Assembly (NCBI GenBank): GCA_963855995.1
Contig: OY979717.1
Coordinates: 5,947,428 to 6,011,427, forward strand
DNA length: 64,000 nucleotides
DNA from: Muricea muricata
Lineage: Eukaryota; Cnidaria; Anthozoa; Malacalcyonacea; Plexauridae
Direction of reading: 5' to 3'
The notes below the pieces were generated by a model. The model worked only from the letters and a program-made list of their open reading frames with translations. It made no database searches and was not told where the DNA came from. Every line of letters begins with the position of its first letter. Positions within the stretch are counted from its first letter, which is position 1. The position numbers and the translations under genes were made by a program. Of the stretch, positions 62,701 through 64,000 are shown piece after piece.

Positions 62701-64000
62701 ACTCAATGAAATTACTCTCGATTTCAGTTTGCTTTTGAAAAATCACTTCGAATGTTCGTTTATATGTTCAGAATGTTCGTTGCAAAGTTCCAATGTTTGT
62801 TTTGAAGTTCGTTCCGAGTATTTACGATGATTGGACAGTGAGCAATTTGATTAGCTGACTTATTATGGCAGCCAATCAGAACTTACAAAGCTGACTCATC
62901 GTAAATTGTCGTAACGAACTTTAAAACAAACATTGGAACTTTGCAACGAACATTCCGAACTTACAAACGAACATTCGAAGTGATTTTTCAAAAGCGAGCT
63001 GAAATCGAGAGTAACGCCCCAAAATAAATCTTTTGTGTGGGATGATAGTCTAAAAGATACCTTAAGAGAATCTATGAGGCCTAACGTTGTACTGAATAAG
63101 TTAAAATCTTTATTTCTCCAACATAATGGTATATCCAGTAATGAAACAACAGACACTGATTCACTCGTTAAAAATTTCTCAGAAATTTTGTCCGACACAT
63201 CACAAAAGATTTTAAAAATTATGAAACAGAAGAACAGGAATAAAAACAAAAATTCTTGTAAAAGAAGACAGAAATGGTATGATGAAAACTGCCACAGTCT
63301 AAAAAAGAACTTAAGAAATATAGGTAGCTTACTCTCAAAATATCCAAACGATATTTACCTACGCCACCTTTTTTTTTTGCAAAAAAGAAGGAATATAAAC
63401 GTACAATTAAAACGCAAAAAAGGCAATTTTATGACAGTATTCTAAATAAAATTGAGCAATCAGCAGAAAACAATCCTAAAGAGTTTTGGAAACTTGTTAA
63501 TAGTATAAAAGCACAAAAAACAGGTACCCCTTGTAAAATTCCACCATCCAAATAGTTTGAATATTTTAAAAACTTGAACTGAATAATCTCGACAATAAAA
63601 GAACGAGCAATGAAGCACAACTTGTACAGGATTTCAATATTTGGGCAGTAGAATCAAATGAAATTCTTGATAGACCAATATCTCTGGAAGAAGTCTGTCT
63701 TTTGTCCAAAAGATTGGAAAATAAGAAAGCTAGTTCTAGTGACTCATTGTCCAACGAGATTATTAAGTTTAACAGTTGAGGTCTTACCATCTTACTTCCA
63801 AAAACTGTTCAATGAAATCATATGCAGGGAATACTTCCCATCAGTTTGGTCTAAAGGCTTTATAGTTCCTATACATAAATCAGGGAGTCATATAGATCCG
63901 AATGACTATAGGGGAATATGCACAAGCAGCTGTTTAGGGAAATTTTCACCCTAATTATGAATGAACGTTTAAATGAATATTGACAAGGAAATATTATGAT
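59705..64000 (+). mobile_element. Decayed LINE with SGNH-hydrolase-like ORF1 and APE/RT ORF2 (runs off the window)
   Basis: ORF1: 59705-60250 encodes 181 aa with no recognised domain. After frame breaks comes a coiled-coil-like stretch (60536-60780) and a Thr/Pro-rich linker. At 61034-61426 lies an SGNH-like domain: LCDSNRKFLD (block I), HTGVNDLE (block III). Block V-like DHKHLN follows at about 61436-61455 in a shifted frame. ORF2 starts at 61855: FASWNIEGL, VETWLP, then GGFNAID where the family has GDFNA, then SDHSCL. The RT start lies at about 63650-63960, with VPIHKSG and NDYRGI. At least five frameshifts or stops and a 305-bp insertion (62711-63015) make it dead. CR1-type elements are known to carry such an esterase in ORF1. 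Confidence 0.75.
62711..63015. mobile_element. MITE-like inverted-repeat element inserted in the LINE
   Basis: Arms of about 120 bp (TTACTCTCGATTTCAG..., CGAATGTTCGTT, AAAGTTCCAATGTTTGTTTT, TTTACGATGA) are repeated inverted at 62896-63015. It splits the LINE ORF2 between the endonuclease and the pre-RT region, so it is younger than the LINE. No clear target duplication. Confidence 0.7.

Overview
The window is animal nuclear DNA: AT-rich, with interrupted genes that have GT/AG introns, conserved metazoan proteins and many decayed transposable elements. The mix of CR1/L2-like LINEs, a tRNA-derived SINE, short inverted-repeat elements and remnants of a virus-like DNA element fits a marine invertebrate, most likely an anthozoan cnidarian. 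That assignment is inference; no marker in the window proves it.

Layout. 1-10.4 kb holds mobile elements only: a foldback element carrying a head-to-tail repeat array (about 555-1624), three LINE pieces (2343-2940 minus, 4245-7205 minus, 9270-10046 plus), a SINE (3284-3570) and a long palindrome (3849-4035). At 10558-18642 (+) lies a complete six-exon mitochondrial adenylate kinase 3 gene, predicted at 227 aa. Its fourth intron holds an intronless gene on the opposite strand (15177-16751) for a 524-aa multi-pass membrane protein of unrecognised family.

From 10940 to 29100 the DNA is a direct tandem duplication of about 9.07 kb, copy 1 at 10940-20010 and copy 2 at 20015-29100, joined by a 4-bp filler. 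It starts 82 bp after AK exon 1 and ends 6 bp beyond the last exon of the convergent PUM3 gene. Copy 2 of AK therefore has no first exon, the nested membrane-protein gene is doubled with both frames open, and one PUM3 last exon is an orphan. PUM3 itself (28968-43939, minus) can be assembled completely as 17 exons, 662 aa. Its introns hold a minisatellite, several inverted-repeat elements, a LINE end with a (TTATG)n tail, a decayed virus-like packaging ATPase region and a hAT-type MITE with a perfect 8-bp target duplication.

Right part: an intronless TMEM121-like gene (46966-47964, minus), a repeat-rich stretch (48.6-52.8 kb), a four-exon STEAP-family metalloreductase (54710-57435, minus, 463 aa), and a decayed LINE whose first ORF carries an SGNH-hydrolase-like domain (59705 to the window end, plus).

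The most unusual signal is in the duplication. Flanking intronic DNA of the two copies differs by about 0.4-0.6 percent (hand count), but the nested ORF differs by 55 substitutions plus a 12-nt in-frame indel in 1575 nt (about 3.5 percent), with 39 amino-acid replacements, and the excess stops at the ORF edges.
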